Below, one piece after another: positions 4,874-6,734 of a stretch of 6,734 nucleotides of DNA. The stretch comes from JARRJY01 sp050116415 (GTDB lineage: Bacteria; Pseudomonadota; Gammaproteobacteria; UBA6429; Thiohalophilaceae): contig JASFOS010000120.1 of the NCBI GenBank assembly GCA_050116415.1, positions 1 to 6,734 on the forward strand, in the 5' to 3' direction. A model generated the notes under the pieces. It searched no databases, was not told the origin of the DNA, and saw only the letters and a list, made by a program, of their open reading frames with translations. The translations under genes were made by a program, and so were the position numbers. Every line of letters begins with the position of its first letter. The stretch's first letter is position 1.

Positions 4874-6079
4874 CAGCTGGTTCAGGTCAAAAATCGGCAA
4901 CAGGATAGCCAGCACGATCAGTAACACCACCGCGCCCATGGTAAGAATCAGAACCGGTTCCATAAGTCCCATTAACATGGCGATGGTGGTTTCCAGTTCA
5001 CGCTCCTGGTTGGTTGCCGCCCGCTCCAGCATCTCTTCCAGGTCACCACTGGATTCCCCACTGGCCACCAGGTTGACAAACATTGGTGGAAAGTAGCCGG
5101 TCTGCTCCAGGGAGCGCGCCAGACCGGCGCCTTCGCGTACCCGCTCAATGGTGGCTTCCACCGCGTGCCGCATCGGCAGGTTGCCCATCACCTGCGCGGC
5201 AATACGTAACGCATCCAGTAATGACACGCCACTGGCCGCGAGAATACTCAGGGTACGGGAAAAACGCGCGGTCTGGGTACCGCGAATCAATTTGCCTGCT
5301 ACCGGTAGCCTGAGCAAAAAACGATGCCACTGTTCTTTGAAATGCGCTTGTTTCAATAACGCCAGAAAACCGGCAAAAGCGGCTGCCAACACTATCACTA
5401 CCAGCACACCGTAGCTACGCAGGAAATCACTACTGGCGATCAAGGCCTGGGTTAAGCCCGGCAGTTCCTGGCCGGTGTTTTCAAAAACTTTAACCACTTC
5501 GGGCACCACATAAGCCAGCAAGGCACTGACCACCACGATGGCCAACACGGTGAGAATAATCGGGTAGAACAGTGCAAGCTGGATACGCTGTTGTAACTGC
5601 TGTCGGTTTTCCGTGTAATCGGCAAGCCGTTCCAGTACGGCATCGAGGTGCCCGGATTGCTCGCCGGCCGCCACCGTGGCCCGGTACAATTCAGGGAATA
5701 CATGCGGATAAGTGGCCAAGCCATCAGCCAGGCTATGACCTTCTACTACCCGACTGCGGACGCCCAGCATGAGTTTTTGCAGGCGTGTTTTTTCCGACTG
5801 GCGCGCCACGGTGGCAGTCGCCTCATCTAGCGGTAAGCCCGAGCGGCTCAGGGTAGCAAGCTGGCGGGTTATCAAGGCCAGGTCAGTGGCACTGATACTG
5901 CGCCTTAAACTGATACCCTGGCCACGACGCGTCTCTTTTTGCTGGACCTCATCGACCTTCAGCGGGATGAGGTTTTGTTCACGCAGTAGCGAGCGAACCT
6001 GGCGAACCGAGTCACCTTCCAGTACACCTTTTTTTTCCTTGCCCTGCGCATCCAGTGCCGCGTATTCAAAAGCACCCAT
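4865..6079 (-). CDS. gspF: T2SS inner-membrane platform protein GspF
   Basis: This 404-residue protein has the full family length and begins MGAFEYAALDAQGKEKKGVL, a typical GspF opening. Two copies of the T2SSF helical domain are visible, about residues 68-193 and 271-393; each includes a GxxLxxAL-like stretch (SGLPLDEATATVARQS; SGVSLLDALRIAAQVM) and a GExSG motif (AAGEQSGHLD at 138; ASGESSGDLE at 339). Three membrane segments lie near 171-193, 223-243 and 373-395. GspF is the polytopic core of the inner-membrane platform, contacts GspE and GspL, and is thought to transmit ATPase motion to pseudopilus assembly. Its ATG follows the gspE stop by 3 bases, with a TGAGGA ribosome site inside the end of gspE. 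The gene is visibly GC-richer than the lipoprotein gene downstream. Confidence 0.98.
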   Translation of the reverse strand: MGAFEYAALDAQGKEKKGVLEGDSVRQVRSLLREQNLIPLKVDEVQQKETRRGQGISLRRSISATDLALITRQLATLSRSGLPLDEATATVARQSEKTRLQKLMLGVRSRVVEGHSLADGLATYPHVFPELYRATVAAGEQSGHLDAVLERLADYTENRQQLQQRIQLALFYPIILTVLAIVVVSALLAYVVPEVVKVFENTGQELPGLTQALIASSDFLRSYGVLVVIVLAAAFAGFLALLKQAHFKEQWHRFLLRLPVAGKLIRGTQTARFSRTLSILAASGVSLLDALRIAAQVMGNLPMRHAVEATIERVREGAGLARSLEQTGYFPPMFVNLVASGESSGDLEEMLERAATNQERELETTIAMLMGLMEPVLILTMGAVVLLIVLAILLPIFDLNQLVR

Positions 6080-6082
6080 GGC

Positions 6083-6734
6083 CTAGTCCTCACGGGTTAC
6101 GCGAAATACTTCTTCAAGCGAGGTTTCCCCGTTGAGAATGCGGCGCCGTCCATCCTGACGAATACTGGTGGAACGACTCCGCGCATGCGCTTCCAGTTCA
6201 TGCTCTCCGGCCCCGTTATGAATCAGGGTGCGCATCTCGTCGTCAATTTCTACAAACTCGTAAATACCGGTCCGCCCTTGGTAACCGGTATTGTTGCACG
6301 CATCACAACCCACTGGTTCATAAACTGTAGGTGGATGAGTCTCATCCAGTGCCAATGCCTGGCATTCCGCGGCATCCGGGGTATGCGGCTTTTTACACTC
6401 GGGACACAGTAGCCTGACCAGGCGTTGCGCCATTACGCCAATCACGCTGGAGGCCAGCAGGAAAGGTTCCACCCCCATGTCACGCAAGCGCGTAATTGCG
6501 CCGATCGCGGTATTGGTATGCAAGGTGGAAAAGACCAGGTGCCCGGTTAACGAGGCCTGCACCGCGATCTGCACGGTTTCCAGGTCACGGATTTCACCAA
6601 CCATCACCACGTCCGGGTCCTGGCGCAGGATGGCACGCAGTCCACGTGCAAAGGTCATGTCGACCTTGGTATTCACCTGGGTTTGTCCAATGCCGTCAAT
6701 GTAATACTCGATAGGGTCTTCGACGGTCATGATA
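6083..6734 (-). CDS. gspE: T2SS assembly ATPase GspE (partial, 5' end beyond window)
   Basis: The frame is open from the right edge (an ATC codon precedes ATGACG, so the Met at 6730 is internal) to TAG at 6085-6083. The 216 visible residues are the C-terminal portion of a protein normally about 500 long. Motifs in order, counting from that Met: Asp box TVEDPIEY (2-9), QDPDVVMVGEIRDLET Walker B region (37-52), His box GHLVFSTLHTN (63-73), MAQRLVRLLCPEC (100-112), and the second half of the tetracysteine zinc module, GCDAC (141-145). GRTGIYE and a late SIRQDG motif follow. This is the hexameric cytoplasmic ATPase that drives pseudopilus assembly through GspL and GspF. The Walker A part is outside the window. 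The tetracysteine module and the gspF neighbour favour GspE; PilB is the main alternative and is unlikely here. Confidence 0.97.
   Translation of the reverse strand, partial: IMTVEDPIEYYIDGIGQTQVNTKVDMTFARGLRAILRQDPDVVMVGEIRDLETVQIAVQASLTGHLVFSTLHTNTAIGAITRLRDMGVEPFLLASSVIGVMAQRLVRLLCPECKKPHTPDAAECQALALDETHPPTVYEPVGCDACNNTGYQGRTGIYEFVEIDDEMRTLIHNGAGEHELEAHARSRSTSIRQDGRRRILNGETSLEEVFRVTRED

Noticed and set aside
5769..6086. Plus-strand open frame of 105 codons opposite the 5' end of gspF.
   Set aside because: It is antisense to conserved gspF coding sequence, low-complexity in Ser and Arg, and has no supporting signals.
6728..6730. Met at 6730 as the true gspE start.
   Set aside because: The residues after it are the Asp box of the ATPase core, so this Met is internal; the frame stays open to the window edge.
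1..6734. CRISPR array, tRNA/rRNA, insertion sequence, toxin-antitoxin or phage-defence genes.
   Set aside because: I found no spaced direct repeats, no cloverleaf or rRNA-like segments, no transposase or terminal repeats, and every sizeable minus-strand gene is explained by the T2SS or the two envelope proteins.

Overview
The window is most of a type II secretion system (T2SS, general secretory pathway) gene cluster, and every real gene reads on the minus strand. In transcription order (high to low coordinates) it holds the C-terminal third of the ATPase gene gspE (cut by the right edge), the inner-membrane platform gene gspF, a predicted lipoprotein gene, a predicted outer-membrane beta-barrel gene, and the five pseudopilin genes gspG, gspH, gspI, gspJ and gspK (gspK is cut by the left edge). 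The Gsp protein sequences and the E-F-G-H-I-J-K order point to a gammaproteobacterium. I cannot name a genus. Base composition is mixed: gspF is GC-rich, and the lipoprotein gene is clearly AT-richer.

Region by region: 6734-4865 is gspE-gspF, separated by only 3 bases. 4864-4738 is an intergenic stretch with a near-consensus CRP-type palindrome. It also has a 12-base imperfect inverted repeat overlapping the gspF stop codon. 4737-3715 encodes a lipoprotein with a poly-Gly tether and six further cysteines. 3714-3628 holds a strong intrinsic terminator followed at once by an extended -10-like element. 3627-2815 encodes a small secreted barrel protein ending in Phe. 2794-1 is the tightly coupled pseudopilin block gspG-H-I-J-K; H/I, I/J and J/K each overlap by ATGA.

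Together, GspE powers and GspF anchors assembly of a periplasmic pseudopilus. GspG is its major subunit, and GspH, I, J and K are minor subunits that make the tip. The unusual part is the two-gene cassette (lipoprotein plus barrel) between gspF and gspG, where gspG normally follows gspF directly. It carries its own apparent CRP input and a terminator that would uncouple the EF half from the GHIJK half. I do not recognise either cassette protein as a known T2SS component. A secreted surface lipoprotein substrate or an accessory envelope factor is a reasonable hypothesis, not a demonstrated role. There is no gene-free stretch over 300 bases, and I see no RNA genes, insertion sequences, CRISPR arrays or plausible plus-strand genes.
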